The notes under the pieces: model-generated
Databases searched by the model: none
Told to the model about the DNA's origin: nothing
Seen by the model: only the letters and a program-made list of their open reading frames with translations
Position numbers and translations under genes: made by a program
NCBI GenBank assembly: GCA_029551395.1
Contig: JAKPFN010000106.1
Span: 35,779-99,778 of the forward strand
Reading direction: 5' to 3'
DNA: 64,000 nt
Source of the DNA: Armatimonadota bacterium
GTDB taxonomy: Bacteria; Armatimonadota; UBA5829; DTLH01
Shown: positions 1 through 7,547 of the stretch, in pieces
Numbering within the stretch: the stretch's first letter is position 1
Layout of the letters: every line of letters begins with the position of its first letter

Positions 1-738
1 GAACCTGTATGCCTCGATAGTCCCAACTGGAATAGACTGAGTGAATGACGGTTTTATATGTTTATAACTCAATCCAACGCCAAGACGAGCAACTTGAGCA
101 TTTTTATCTATCTTTGGAGTGACATGCAGCCTCAGTTTTTCACCCTTTCGGTCAACAAGCAGAGTCATCTCCTTGTCTGCGTTTCGGGATGTAACTGTTC
201 TAAGTAGCCATCCATCTCCAGAGCCTTTCAGAAGCTCGCGGGCAATGTAGCCATTATCGAGTCTCTTGCCATCCAGAGCAAGAATTACGTCGCCTTTTTT
301 TATTCCGGCCTGTGCAGCAGGTGAACCTTTGACAACCTCTGCAACATTAGTTGTATTTACATATGTTCCCCAGACCATTCCTATGCCTATCAGAACAATG
401 TAACCAAGAAACAGACTCATAAATGGCCCAGCGAAGATTACCAGCGCCCTCTGCCAGATTGGCTTCGAGTTGAATCCGCCTTCTTCTGCTTCTTCTCCTG
501 GCTCCATTCCAGCTATACGGACGAATCCCCCAAGAGGTATCCAACGGATGCTGAACTGCGTCTCTCCCCTTTTGAACAGACGCGCAAGCACCGGCCCAAA
601 ACCAAATGCAAACTCATGAACTCGCATCCGCGTGAGCTTGGCTACTGTGTAGTGCCCAAACTCATGAACCACTACCAACACTCCCAGCAACAGCGCGAAC
701 ACGATTATGCTCTTCAAAACACTAAAGATTTGATCCAA
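1..738 (-). CDS. rseP: RseP-type site-2 metalloprotease, 3' end outside window
   Basis: Membrane-embedded zinc protease of the RseP/RasP family, which cuts transmembrane anti-sigma factors and signal peptide remnants. The 246 visible residues begin with a hydrophobic helix carrying the zinc motif HEFGH (residues 25-29). Further membrane segments follow (FAGPFMSLFLGYIVL), then one PDZ domain (SPAAQAGIKKGDVILALDG). The C-terminal half with the second metal-ligand motif lies beyond base 1. The TTG start at 738 is chosen because an AGGAGG box (752-747) sits 8 nt upstream and the open frame matches the family N-terminus. The start overlaps the dxr stop by 17 nt, so it is probably translationally coupled. 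rseP after dxr is the standard order. Confidence 0.93.
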   Translation of the reverse strand, partial: MDQIFSVLKSIIVFALLLGVLVVVHEFGHYTVAKLTRMRVHEFAFGFGPVLARLFKRGETQFSIRWIPLGGFVRIAGMEPGEEAEEGGFNSKPIWQRALVIFAGPFMSLFLGYIVLIGIGMVWGTYVNTTNVAEVVKGSPAAQAGIKKGDVILALDGKRLDNGYIARELLKGSGDGWLLRTVTSRNADKEMTLLVDRKGEKLRLHVTPKIDKNAQVARLGVGLSYKHIKPSFTQSIPVGTIEAYRF

Positions 739-1897
739 TCCCTATTCCTCCTGTGAGCGCTGAAGTCTGCTCCCTTGCCCATCCATCTGCAGACAATATC
801 TCATCAAGAGATGGATGAGATATTGGGTTGTGCATCTCCATCACGCGCTCCACAAGCCTCGCAATTTCGAGAAAACTGATCTTCCTATCCAAGAACAATT
901 GGACAGCAACTTCATCTGCAGCATTCATCACCGCAGGCATCGTACCCCCGATACGTGCAGCTTCATGCGCCAGTTTAAGCGCCGGAAATCTCTTAGTGTC
1001 CGGCGCAGAAAACTCCAACGAACCCACCTGAAGTATATCTACCCTTGGAAGGCCCGAATCATACCTGAGCGGATACAGCAGAGCATATTGTATCGGCAGC
1101 CTCATATCCGGCAGGCCGATTTGAGCCATAACTGAACCATCCGAGAACATTACCATCGAGTGTACAATGCTCTTTGGATGGATTACTACCTCTATATTTT
1201 CAGGTTCAATGTCAAACAGCCACCTTGCCTCTATTATCTCCAACCCTTTGTTCATAAGTGTGGCTGAGTCTATTGTTACTTTCCGACCCATTCGCCAGGT
1301 TGGATGGCTCAGCGCCTGTTCAGGCGTCACTTCCCGCATTTCTTCGGTTGTCTTATCTTTAAATGCCCCACCGGACGCGGTCAGATATATCTTTTCTACG
1401 GATTTTACATCTTCTCCGTTCAAGCATTGGAAAATCGCCGAGTGTTCGCTGTCTATTGGTACTATCTTCACTCCGTGCTGTGCAGCCTTCTGAGTGACTA
1501 TCTCTCCTGCACAGACAAGCACTTCCTTGCTTGCAAGCGCGATTTCCTTACCTGCGTCGATTGCTGCAAGCGTCGGCATCAGCCCCGGAGTTCCTGCAAC
1601 CGATACTACAACTCTGTCAGCGTAATCCGTAGTAGCTGCGGCTATCCATCCCTCATTACCTGCAAGCACTTCGATGCTCGAACCATCCAGCAGGCTGCGA
1701 AGCTCCGGTTCCAGTTCTTTTTTACCGATACACACCAGCTTTGGCCGAAATTTCAACGCCTGCTGTGCCAGCAAGTCAACGTTAGAGTGAGCAGCCAGAG
1801 CAACTACCTCTATCATCTCCGGCAGCCGTTCAGCCACATCGAGCACTTGAGTGCCTATCGAACCAGTCGAACCAAGTATGGAAATCTGCTTAGTCAT
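722..1897 (-). CDS. dxr: 1-deoxy-D-xylulose 5-phosphate reductoisomerase
   Basis: Cytosolic enzyme of the MEP isoprenoid pathway; it converts DXP to 2-C-methylerythritol 4-phosphate with NADPH and a divalent metal. The 391 residues match the usual family length. Visible motifs are the dinucleotide-binding GSTGSIG (residues 9-15), PIDSEHSAIFQ with the metal/substrate acids, ASGGAF, HPTWRMGRKVTIDSATLMNK (the flexible loop and active-site region) and IHPKSIVHSMV. It follows uppS after 9 nt and overlaps rseP. In most bacteria cdsA lies between uppS and dxr; here it does not. Its neighbour UppS uses the end product of the same isoprenoid pathway. Confidence 0.97.
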   Translation of the reverse strand: MTKQISILGSTGSIGTQVLDVAERLPEMIEVVALAAHSNVDLLAQQALKFRPKLVCIGKKELEPELRSLLDGSSIEVLAGNEGWIAAATTDYADRVVVSVAGTPGLMPTLAAIDAGKEIALASKEVLVCAGEIVTQKAAQHGVKIVPIDSEHSAIFQCLNGEDVKSVEKIYLTASGGAFKDKTTEEMREVTPEQALSHPTWRMGRKVTIDSATLMNKGLEIIEARWLFDIEPENIEVVIHPKSIVHSMVMFSDGSVMAQIGLPDMRLPIQYALLYPLRYDSGLPRVDILQVGSLEFSAPDTKRFPALKLAHEAARIGGTMPAVMNAADEVAVQLFLDRKISFLEIARLVERVMEMHNPISHPSLDEILSADGWAREQTSALTGGIGIGSNL

Positions 1898-1906
1898 TTA
1901 TTTCCG

Positions 1907-2644
1907 TTAACTCTTTTCTTCTACTACCGCCCCGAATTTTCTTGTCCTGCCCTGGTAATCAATGATAGCTTCTATCAAATCTTCTTTAGTGAACTCCGGC
2001 CAGAGCTTCTTTGTGACATAAATCTCGCTGTAAGCTATCTCCCATAGCAGAAAGTTGCTGATGCGCATCTCATTGGCTGTGCGTATCAACAGGTCCGGGT
2101 CAGGCAGCTCAGGCGAGTAAAGATACTGAGAGAAAAGATGCTCATCTATATCCTCAGGCTTAAAATCACCTGCAGCAACACGTCTGGCTATCTTCCGCGC
2201 CGCATCTACTATCTCTCGGCGGCCTCCATAATTGATCGCCAGGTTCAGTATCATCTTTGTGTTGCCCTTGGTGGCCTCTATGTCCTGCAGAAGTTCTTCC
2301 CTTGTAGCATCAGGCAGTTCCTCGATGCGCCCGCTGACCATCAACCGGACTCCAAGCTCCTGCATGTCAGCGATCTCCGCTCGCGCAGCCTGGACGATGA
2401 GCTTCATAAGCGCATCTACTTCTTCCTTCGGCCTTGTCCAGTTCTCGGTCGAAAAAGTATACGTAGTCAACACTTCTACGCCCAGGTTGCTTGCATCTTC
2501 GACGATCCTCCGGAGCGTTTTATAGCCCTGGATATGACCTTCTATCCTGTTAAGCCCCTGGCGCGTAGCCCACCTGCCGTTTCCGTCCATTATAACTGCC
2601 ACATGCTTTGGCACGCGCGTTGGATCTATCTCTTTTTCGATCAA
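1907..2644 (-). CDS. uppS: Undecaprenyl diphosphate synthase (cis-prenyltransferase)
   Basis: Makes undecaprenyl diphosphate, the lipid carrier for peptidoglycan, from isopentenyl and farnesyl diphosphates at the membrane surface. The 245-residue protein has the catalytic HVAVIMDGNGRWA (P-loop Asp), TTYTFSTENW, NLAINYGGRREI and DLLIRTANEMRISNFLLWE. The last motif reads RTANEMRIS where the family usually has RTGGE/RTSGE; the substrate-binding Arg, Glu, Arg and Ser are kept but the Gly-Gly is Ala-Asn. The start is TTG at 2644, with GAGG (2655-2652) 7 nt upstream. About 120 nt of repeat-like sequence separates it from frr, and dxr follows after 9 nt. Confidence 0.96.
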   Translation of the reverse strand: MIEKEIDPTRVPKHVAVIMDGNGRWATRQGLNRIEGHIQGYKTLRRIVEDASNLGVEVLTTYTFSTENWTRPKEEVDALMKLIVQAARAEIADMQELGVRLMVSGRIEELPDATREELLQDIEATKGNTKMILNLAINYGGRREIVDAARKIARRVAAGDFKPEDIDEHLFSQYLYSPELPDPDLLIRTANEMRISNFLLWEIAYSEIYVTKKLWPEFTKEDLIEAIIDYQGRTRKFGAVVEEKS

Positions 2645-2763
2645 ATTCTATCCTCATAAAAGCGATTAGCCGTCAGCAAACAGCTACAGCTATCATCCAG
2701 TATAACTACGGAAAATAGCCGATAACTGGCAGCTAACGGCTGATCTGTGACTATCTATATTGC
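2645..2763. repeat. Imperfect inverted word repeat between frr and uppS
   Basis: This spacer carries AGCCGTCAGC near its uppS end and GCTAACGGCT near its frr end, an imperfect inverted pair (one mismatch). Between them are degenerate AGCTATCAGC-like words. It resembles the low-complexity word repeats found between other genes here. It could form a weak stem in the transcript. No terminator T-run was seen. Confidence 0.4.
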
Positions 2764-3321
2764 TTAAACTTCCATCAACTCGGCTTCTTTAGCCTGTGCC
2801 AGCTTGTCCATCTGTTCTATATACTTATCGGTCAGTTTCTGCACCTGTTCCTGAGCGCGTTTGCTCTCGTCTTCGCCTATCTCGTGCTTTTTCTCCAGGT
2901 CTTTGAGATGCTCATTTGCGTCGCGTCGCACATTCCTCACAGCGACCTTATGCTCCTCAACCTTCTTGTGGAGCACTTTGATAAGGTCCTTACGGCGTTC
3001 TTCTGTCAGATACGGAACCTGAAGCCGGATCACATTCCCGTCACTCATCGGTGTCATGCCGACATCCGAGTTCATGATCGCCTTTTCGATGGCATTAATC
3101 GCACCTTTGTCCCATGGAGTTACCACAAGCAGCCTTGGCTCTGGAGCCGAGATGCCTGCAAGCTGGTTGATGGGTGTTTTCGTGCCATAATAATCAACCT
3201 GAATGCCTTCCAAGATGACAGGGTTTGCACGTCCGGTGCGTATAGTGGAAAAGTCGTGTTGTGCAGCTTCCACTGCCTTGGACATTCGATATTCTGTGTC
3301 CTTTAATATCTCAGGTATCAC
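2764..3321 (-). CDS. frr: Ribosome recycling factor
   Basis: With EF-G it splits post-termination ribosomes. The 185-residue product (GTG start) has the family's exact usual length and begins [19 protein letters not shown]. Conserved parts include [11 protein letters not shown], the LRDD-equivalent region and the C-terminal helix with ELMEV. The longer ATG frame from 3363 would add 14 residues that overlap pyrH and match nothing in the family. GTG at 3321 overlaps the pyrH stop as GTGA and is preceded by a purine-rich GGGGGAAGAA. This 4-nt overlap points to translational coupling with pyrH. Confidence 0.95.
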   Translation of the reverse strand: MIPEILKDTEYRMSKAVEAAQHDFSTIRTGRANPVILEGIQVDYYGTKTPINQLAGISAPEPRLLVVTPWDKGAINAIEKAIMNSDVGMTPMSDGNVIRLQVPYLTEERRKDLIKVLHKKVEEHKVAVRNVRRDANEHLKDLEKKHEIGEDESKRAQEQVQKLTDKYIEQMDKLAQAKEAELMEV

Positions 3322-4046
3322 TCGTTCTTCCCCCCAACAATCGTTCCTATCGGTTCGCCCCACACCGCGCGTTTGATGTTCCCACGCTTGGTGATATTGA
3401 ATACGACAATCGGCATGTTATGGTTCATACAGAGTGTAAATGCCGTTAAGTCCATGATGCCCAGATTTCTATTGATGGCTTCCATATAGTCGAGTTCCTG
3501 AAGCATTTGAGCATCAGGATATTTCCGTGGGTCTTTATCGTAGACTCCGTTGACATTGGTAGCCTTCAGTACTGCCTGGGCTTTCATTTCAAGCGCTCTG
3601 AGCGCTGCGGCTGAGTCTGTAGTAAAGTATGGATTTCCTGTTCCGGCTGCGAAGATGACTATTCGTCCTTTTTCCAGATGTCTGAGCGCTCTTCTTCTGA
3701 TGAAAGGTTCAGCCACTTCAGCCATAGTGATTGCAGCCTGTACTCTGGTTTCTGCGTCGAGCTTTTCCAGAGCGTCTTGAAGCGCCAATGCGTTGATAAC
3801 TGTGGCAAGCATGCCCATGTAATCGGCGCTTGCGCGGTCCATCCCTGCTGTCTCTGCCGCTTTTCCGCGTATTATGTTCCCACCGCCAACAACGATGGCT
3901 ATATCAACTCCGCCGTCGGAAACCTCTTTGACATCGGATGCTATTCTTGCAACCGTATCATAGCAAATGCCAAAGCTATCATCACCGGCGAATACCTGTC
4001 CCGAGAGCTTGAGCAGCACCCGGGTCCAGCGGGGTTTATTTTCCAT
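3318..4046 (-). CDS. pyrH: UMP kinase (uridylate kinase)
   Basis: Phosphorylates UMP to UDP in pyrimidine nucleotide synthesis; bacterial PyrH is a hexamer of the amino acid kinase fold. The 242 residues show [10 protein letters not shown], the glycine loop [50 protein letters not shown] and the C-terminal nucleotide region [15 protein letters not shown]. These are all family signatures. The start is ATG at 4046 with only a weak ribosome site. The 219-nt gap to tsf contains a hairpin, while frr overlaps its stop by 4 nt, so pyrH and frr form a tight pair. Confidence 0.97.
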   Translation of the reverse strand: MENKPRWTRVLLKLSGQVFAGDDSFGICYDTVARIASDVKEVSDGGVDIAIVVGGGNIIRGKAAETAGMDRASADYMGMLATVINALALQDALEKLDAETRVQAAITMAEVAEPFIRRRALRHLEKGRIVIFAAGTGNPYFTTDSAAALRALEMKAQAVLKATNVNGVYDKDPRKYPDAQMLQELDYMEAINRNLGIMDLTAFTLCMNHNMPIVVFNITKRGNIKRAVWGEPIGTIVGGKNE

Positions 4047-4122
4047 TTTGTATATTCAGGTCGGAGAGTTGAGCAATCCAGAGTGCTTCCCGGCCTGTGC
4101 CCGTTTTTTATGTGATAACAGC

Positions 4123-4156
4123 CAACTTGAGATGGTCAGTCTGCCACCTCAAGTTG
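4123..4156. other. Hairpin in the tsf-pyrH spacer
   Basis: CAACTTGAG (4123-4131) and CTCAAGTTG (4148-4156) are perfect inverted arms. After one mismatch an inner TGG/CCA pair extends the stem, leaving an 8-nt loop. No T-run follows on either strand, so it is not a typical intrinsic terminator. It may be a processing or stability element of the rpsB-tsf message. The rest of this 219-nt spacer is degenerate pyrimidine-rich word sequence near 4228-4262. Confidence 0.5.
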
Positions 4157-4265
4157 ACATAAGACCTTCAGCGCGGGATACATCGGTCAGTCAGCCTGTG
4201 GTAATGCAGTGCAGGCGCGTTTTAGCCGGCACCCAACTTCCAACCTCTGACCTCCGACCTTTAGA

Positions 4266-4865
4266 TTAGCCTGATTCTCCCACGCGGTACCTTACAAACC
4301 GCTGAATAACGATCTTCTCGCCAAGTCTTCCCATAACGTCATTTATAAGATCGCCGATTTTGATGTCTGAGTCGCGAATGAACGGCTGGTCCATAAGTAC
4401 TATGTCCTCAAAGAACCGCTCCATGCGTCCGGTTACGATATTATCGATAGCTTTCTCAGGTTTACCTTCTTTGATTGCCCACTGGCGATGGACTTCGCGT
4501 TCTTTGGCTATCTCGTCTTCCGGCACATCTTCTCTGTGGAGATACTTAGGGTTTCCCCAAGCTATCTGCATGGCTATGTCTCTGGCGAGTGCTTGGAACT
4601 CATCTGTCTTGGCAACGAAGTCGGTCTCGCATCCAAGCTCTACAAGCACGCCGATCTTTCCGCCAGTGTGGATGTAAGCGCCGATAGTGCCTTCATTGGC
4701 TGCCTTGGTCTCGCGCTTGGCAGCAACTGCGATTCCCTTCTGCCTGAGAAGGTTCGCTGCCTTCTCGAAATCCCCGCCGGTTTCCTCGAGCGCCTTCTTG
4801 CAGTCCATCATTCCGGCGCCGGTCTTCTCTCTTAGTTCCTTGACCATATTGGCCGTTATTGCCAC
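4266..4865 (-). CDS. tsf: Elongation factor Ts, short form
   Basis: Guanine nucleotide exchange factor that reloads EF-Tu with GTP. The 199 residues start AITANMVKELREKTGAGMMD, carry the EF-Tu contact motif TDFVAKTDEF (about residues 80-90), and end GEKIVIQRFVRYRVGESG. The length matches the short Thermus-type EF-Ts (about 196 residues) rather than the 280-residue enteric form. GTG at 4865 is chosen over the upstream ATG at 4907: GGAGG (4876-4872) lies 6 nt before it, and the extra 14 residues are not family-like. It follows rpsB after 226 nt containing a strong hairpin. Confidence 0.95.
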   Translation of the reverse strand: MAITANMVKELREKTGAGMMDCKKALEETGGDFEKAANLLRQKGIAVAAKRETKAANEGTIGAYIHTGGKIGVLVELGCETDFVAKTDEFQALARDIAMQIAWGNPKYLHREDVPEDEIAKEREVHRQWAIKEGKPEKAIDNIVTGRMERFFEDIVLMDQPFIRDSDIKIGDLINDVMGRLGEKIVIQRFVRYRVGESG

Positions 4866-5028
4866 TTGTTGCCTCCAAAACGTTACAGAGTTGCGGGACG
4901 TGAGCACATATGCCCAGTCCCGTTCTATACTTAGGGCTGGTGCGGCAGCACTCGGCCCCCAATGTTTTTAGCCGACGCTTTACGCCGAATCTTTGGTATC
5001 CAGTGCAAAACGCCTTTGCTACATACAT

Positions 5029-5059
5029 GTTTGCGCAGGACAATCTGCCCTGCGCAAAC
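5029..5059. other. Perfect 11-bp hairpin between rpsB and tsf
   Basis: GTTTGCGCAGG (5029-5039) and CCTGCGCAAAC (5049-5059) form a perfect 11-bp stem with a 9-nt loop, about 33 nt past the rpsB stop. On the minus strand, the direction of transcription here, no T-run follows, while an A-run precedes it. On the plus strand a T-run follows. It may be a processing or partial attenuation site that sets the rpsB:tsf ratio, or a plus-strand terminator without a visible gene. Confidence 0.6.
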
Positions 5060-5091
5060 CGATCTTTTTTCTTATCCTGATGGTTCAGATA

Positions 5092-5928
5092 TTATTCTTC
5101 GTCTGCCACTGGAGCATCTTCGAAGAACACTTCTAAATCATCCCCAGATTCTTCCATTACTTCAACCTTGACTTCGTCGGTTTCTTCCTCTGCCGACTCT
5201 TCGGCTGCTGCAGGTGTTTCCTCTTCAGCCTCTTCGCCTTCGGTCACTACCTGTCGGACTTCGATGATAGCATCTGCGATCTTGTTGGAGATCAGCTTTA
5301 TTGCGCGGATGGCATCATCGTTGCCCGGAATTACGTAATCCACTTCGTCGGGGTCGCAGTTGGTATCGACTATCGCCACGACTGGGACATTAAGCTTGCG
5401 GGCTTCTGCCAGTGCGATTCTTTCTTTCTTCAGGTCAACGATAAAGACGGCTCCTGGGAGCTTAGGCATATCCTTGATACCGCCGAGGAATCTTTCCAGC
5501 CTGTCGGTTTCTTCTTTAAGGATTGCGGCTTCTTTTTTGGTAAGCTGCTCGAAGATGCCTTCAGATTCCATCTTCTTAAGCTCGTTAAGCCTGGAAATTC
5601 TTGTCTGGATAGTTTTCCAGTTGGTGAGCATTCCACCGAGCCAGCGCTGGTTGACGTAGTACATTCCGCAGCGTTTTGCTGCTTCTTCCACGGCTTCCTG
5701 GGCCTGTTTTTTTGTTCCTACGAAGAGGACAACCTCTCCCTGGGATGCTACTTCCTGGATGAACTGCCGGGCCTCTTCGAAAAGCTTGAGGGTCTGATGC
5801 AGGTCGATGATATAGATTCCGTTGCGGCCTCCGTAGATGTACCTTTTCATCTTAGGGTTCCATCTGCGGGTCTGATGGCCGAAGTGTACTCCTGCTTCCA
5901 GCAGTTCTTTCATTGTAATTGATGCCAA
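5092..5928 (-). CDS. rpsB: Ribosomal protein S2
   Basis: Component of the 30S subunit. The 278-residue protein shows [68 protein letters not shown] and [20 protein letters not shown], all S2 signatures. After about residue 225 it carries a strongly acidic Glu/Asp-rich tail of some 50 residues, longer than in most S2 proteins. The ATG at 5928 has AAAGGAGG (5947-5940) 11 nt upstream. It is the first gene of the cluster and has a promoter candidate at 6046-6074. Confidence 0.97.
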   Translation of the reverse strand: MASITMKELLEAGVHFGHQTRRWNPKMKRYIYGGRNGIYIIDLHQTLKLFEEARQFIQEVASQGEVVLFVGTKKQAQEAVEEAAKRCGMYYVNQRWLGGMLTNWKTIQTRISRLNELKKMESEGIFEQLTKKEAAILKEETDRLERFLGGIKDMPKLPGAVFIVDLKKERIALAEARKLNVPVVAIVDTNCDPDEVDYVIPGNDDAIRAIKLISNKIADAIIEVRQVVTEGEEAEEETPAAAEESAEEETDEVKVEVMEESGDDLEVFFEDAPVADEE

Positions 5929-6045
5929 GTTCTAAATATCCTCCTTTGGTTGTTTTCCTCCCGCTCCATCATCCCGGAGCCGACCTCGTATCGCCGAGGC
6001 ACCTCGGCACCCGATCAGGATGCGGTGCGTGATGCAAACCTTATA

Positions 6046-6074
6046 AGTTTACCATGTATGAGGGCTAATTTCAA
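6046..6074 (-). promoter_or_regulatory. Sigma-70-type promoter of the rpsB cluster
   Basis: On the minus strand TTGAAA (6074-6069) and TAAACT (6051-6046) are separated by exactly 17 nt. The start would fall near 6039, giving a leader of about 110 nt before rpsB. That leader contains a GC-rich palindrome GCCGAGG/CCTCGGC near 5993-6008. Positions and spacing fit; activity is inferred. Confidence 0.6.
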
Positions 6075-6160
6075 TATATTGAAAAACAATGAATGCTAAA
6101 GCACACGTTCGGGCAGATTTGTAATACGTGTCGGGAAGGCAAAAGAGGGATCTACATTAC

Positions 6161-6300
6161 ACTCGGGCTGAATTTGCAATTTAGCCCGGAATAGTGGATA
6201 AGGGATTTGCAATCCCGATTGTTGATATTTAAGATAATCATCTGGGATCACAAATCCCTCAGCTGCTTATTCGGGAGAAATTGCAAATTTCTCCCGAAAT
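6161..6300 (+). repeat. TTTGCAA palindromic element, copy 1
   Basis: About 140-bp element made of three palindromes: I (6165-6187, GGGCTGAA..TTTAGCCC), II (6202-6216, GGGATTTGCAATCCC) and III (6272-6296, CGGGAGAA..TTCTCCCG). All are centred on TTTGCAA or TTGCAAA. Spacing between I and II is the same in every copy. It lies between the rpsB promoter and the SIS gene. Other copies are at 7196-7380, 38270-38440 and 48285-48426, all in the same orientation. Confidence 0.85.
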
Positions 6301-6310
6301 AGATAGGTCT

Positions 6311-6371
6311 CATCACTCGTAACTCGTCACTCTCCCTTCATTCCGCACTCCGCACTCCGCATTCCGCACTT
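6311..6371. repeat. Degenerate word repeats (ACTCGTAACTCGTCACTC and CCGCACTCCGCATTCCGCA)
   Basis: Two runs of short near-identical words abut: variants of CACTCGTAACT and of CCGCACTCCGCATT. The same words recur at 7143-7175 (reverse), 7510-7530, 48236-48277 (reverse) and 62984-63012. They lie directly beside gene ends and palindromic elements. They look like slippage-prone intergenic repeats rather than coding DNA. Confidence 0.7.
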
Positions 6372-6372
6372 G

Positions 6373-7080
6373 CTACAGTCCTCTAATCCGCCCTTTATAT
6401 TTCGCCCGCATGCGGTCGTTATGTTCGTCGCTGCCGTCGAGGTTGGCGCTGATGAGGATAGGAGGTGTTACGCCCATTTTGGTCAGGTTTTCCACTGCCT
6501 GGACAAGTATCGAGTTGATAATGAACGTACAGGCGACCGATGAAGTCGCTCCGACCTTCCCAGGAAGCCCTTCTATCTCAACCACGGCGTCTCCCGGCTC
6601 GCAGCAGTTGTCAACTACTATGTCTGCAATCTCAAACAGCCGTTTCCCGCTCGGATGCCTCGCGGTTACAGACTGAGAATGTGCAAGCGAGGTCAGTGCA
6701 ATTACCTTTGCCCCTCGTTTTTTGCTTTCCAGTGCCACTTCTATAGGCAGAGCGTTCCGGCCGGAGTTGGATATCACTATCACGATTCCGTTATCAACCT
6801 CGTAGTCCTTCAGAAGATACTCTGCGTAGCCCGAAAGCCGCTCTATCTTGCCGAACGTTTTATCGAAAATGATATCTATAGGTACCATCCCGCCGGCGCG
6901 GCCCGATGACTCAAGCGCCGTAATAAGCGAATGCCCGCTCCCCAGCAGGTAAAGTATGCCGTTGTTGGCTATATGCTCTGCGATGACCTTTGCTGCAGCC
7001 TCGATGGCCTCGCCTTGGGTTTCTGCTATCTTGTTAAGCACACCAAATGCCTTGTTCTGATATTCCTGATATTTAGGCAA
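6373..7080 (-). CDS. SIS-domain sugar phosphate-binding protein (UPF0309-like)
   Basis: The 235-residue protein has one SIS (sugar isomerase) domain: YLLGSGHSLITALESSGRAGG (split here at its phosphate-binding Ser), IVISNSGRNALPIEVA and AKVIALTSL. It matches the UPF0309/COG4821 group of uncharacterised SIS proteins, thought to act on or sense amino sugar phosphates. No DNA-binding domain is fused. The start is TTG at 7080, with GGAGG (7094-7090) 9 nt upstream. It stands alone between repeat blocks and the rpsB promoter region, so context gives no substrate. The family call is fairly sure; the function is unknown. Confidence 0.8.
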   Translation of the reverse strand: MPKYQEYQNKAFGVLNKIAETQGEAIEAAAKVIAEHIANNGILYLLGSGHSLITALESSGRAGGMVPIDIIFDKTFGKIERLSGYAEYLLKDYEVDNGIVIVISNSGRNALPIEVALESKKRGAKVIALTSLAHSQSVTARHPSGKRLFEIADIVVDNCCEPGDAVVEIEGLPGKVGATSSVACTFIINSILVQAVENLTKMGVTPPILISANLDGSDEHNDRMRAKYKGRIRGL

Positions 7081-7142
7081 GCTGATATTCCTCCAGTTAA
7101 GCTTCTTTCATCATGGTAACACGATGACCAAGGAAGGTCTAC

Positions 7143-7176
7143 CAAGTGCGGAGTGCGGAATGCGGAATGTGGAATA
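7143..7176. repeat. Degenerate GTGCGGAATGCGGA word repeat
   Basis: Tandem words AGTGCGGAGTGCGGAATGCGG, here split as AGTGCGGAGTG and CGGAATGCGG, are the reverse complement of the words at 6340-6370 and 7510-7530. The run follows the SIS gene start region by about 60 nt. No other signal is seen in it. Confidence 0.6.
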
Positions 7177-7195
7177 AGGGAGATGCGGAAAATTA

Positions 7196-7380
7196 CTCTC
7201 GGGGCTGTCTACTCTCGGGCCTACTACTCTCGGGCTAAATTTGCACCTACTCTCGGGCTAAATTTGCACCTACTCTCGGGCTAAATTTGCAATTTAGCCC
7301 GGAAAATAGCCGAGGGATTTGCAATCCCGGTCATTGATACATCAGATGATTATACAGAATCACAGCTCCCTCAGCCTTAC
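7196..7380 (+). repeat. TTTGCAA palindromic element, copy 2, with tandemly repeated left end
   Basis: Palindrome I is at 7278-7300 and palindrome II at 7314-7328; palindrome III is lost. In front of palindrome I, a 23-bp unit CTACTCTCGGGCTAAATTTG plus CAC occurs about three times (from about 7223). Shorter fragments ACTCTCGGGGC and ACTCTCGGGCC precede it. The left half-palindrome has therefore been duplicated repeatedly in this copy. Confidence 0.8.
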
Positions 7381-7407
7381 TATCTGTCCCCGGACGAGTG
7401 GTAATGT

Positions 7408-7461
7408 CGATTAAGACTCATAACTAGGCATCGGCGCAAAAACCCGCGCCGCCGCAAATAA
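7408..7461 (+). repeat. A5-loop hairpin repeat, copy A
   Basis: Shares about 54 bp with 9517-9570: CGATTAAGACTCATAACT, then a stem around AAAAA (CGGCGC/GCGCCG here), then CGCA.ATAA. Differences between the copies fall partly on stem positions that still pair. The flanking bases 7462-7547 hold only the CCGCACTCCGCATT word repeat (7510-7530). Confidence 0.65.
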
Positions 7462-7547
7462 TTATGCACAATTTTTACTTAACAGTTACTCATACCTCAT
7501 ACCTGAGATTCCGCACTCCGCATTCCGCATTTGATAGGCTCCGTATT

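Noticed and set aside
38..544. 65-residue minus-strand frame inside rseP
   Set aside because: It is another frame of the conserved PDZ protease and has no features of its own.
1304..2047. 247-residue open frame on the plus strand over dxr and uppS
   Set aside because: It runs antisense to two certain genes, has no ribosome site and its composition is not protein-like.
3319..3363. Upstream ATG start for frr (199 residues)
   Set aside because: The extra residues overlap pyrH and are not in the family. GTG 3321 gives exactly 185 residues and a GTGA overlap.
4047..4265. Intrinsic terminator between tsf and pyrH
   Set aside because: The hairpin at 4123-4156 has no T-run on the minus strand; the operon is more likely continuous.
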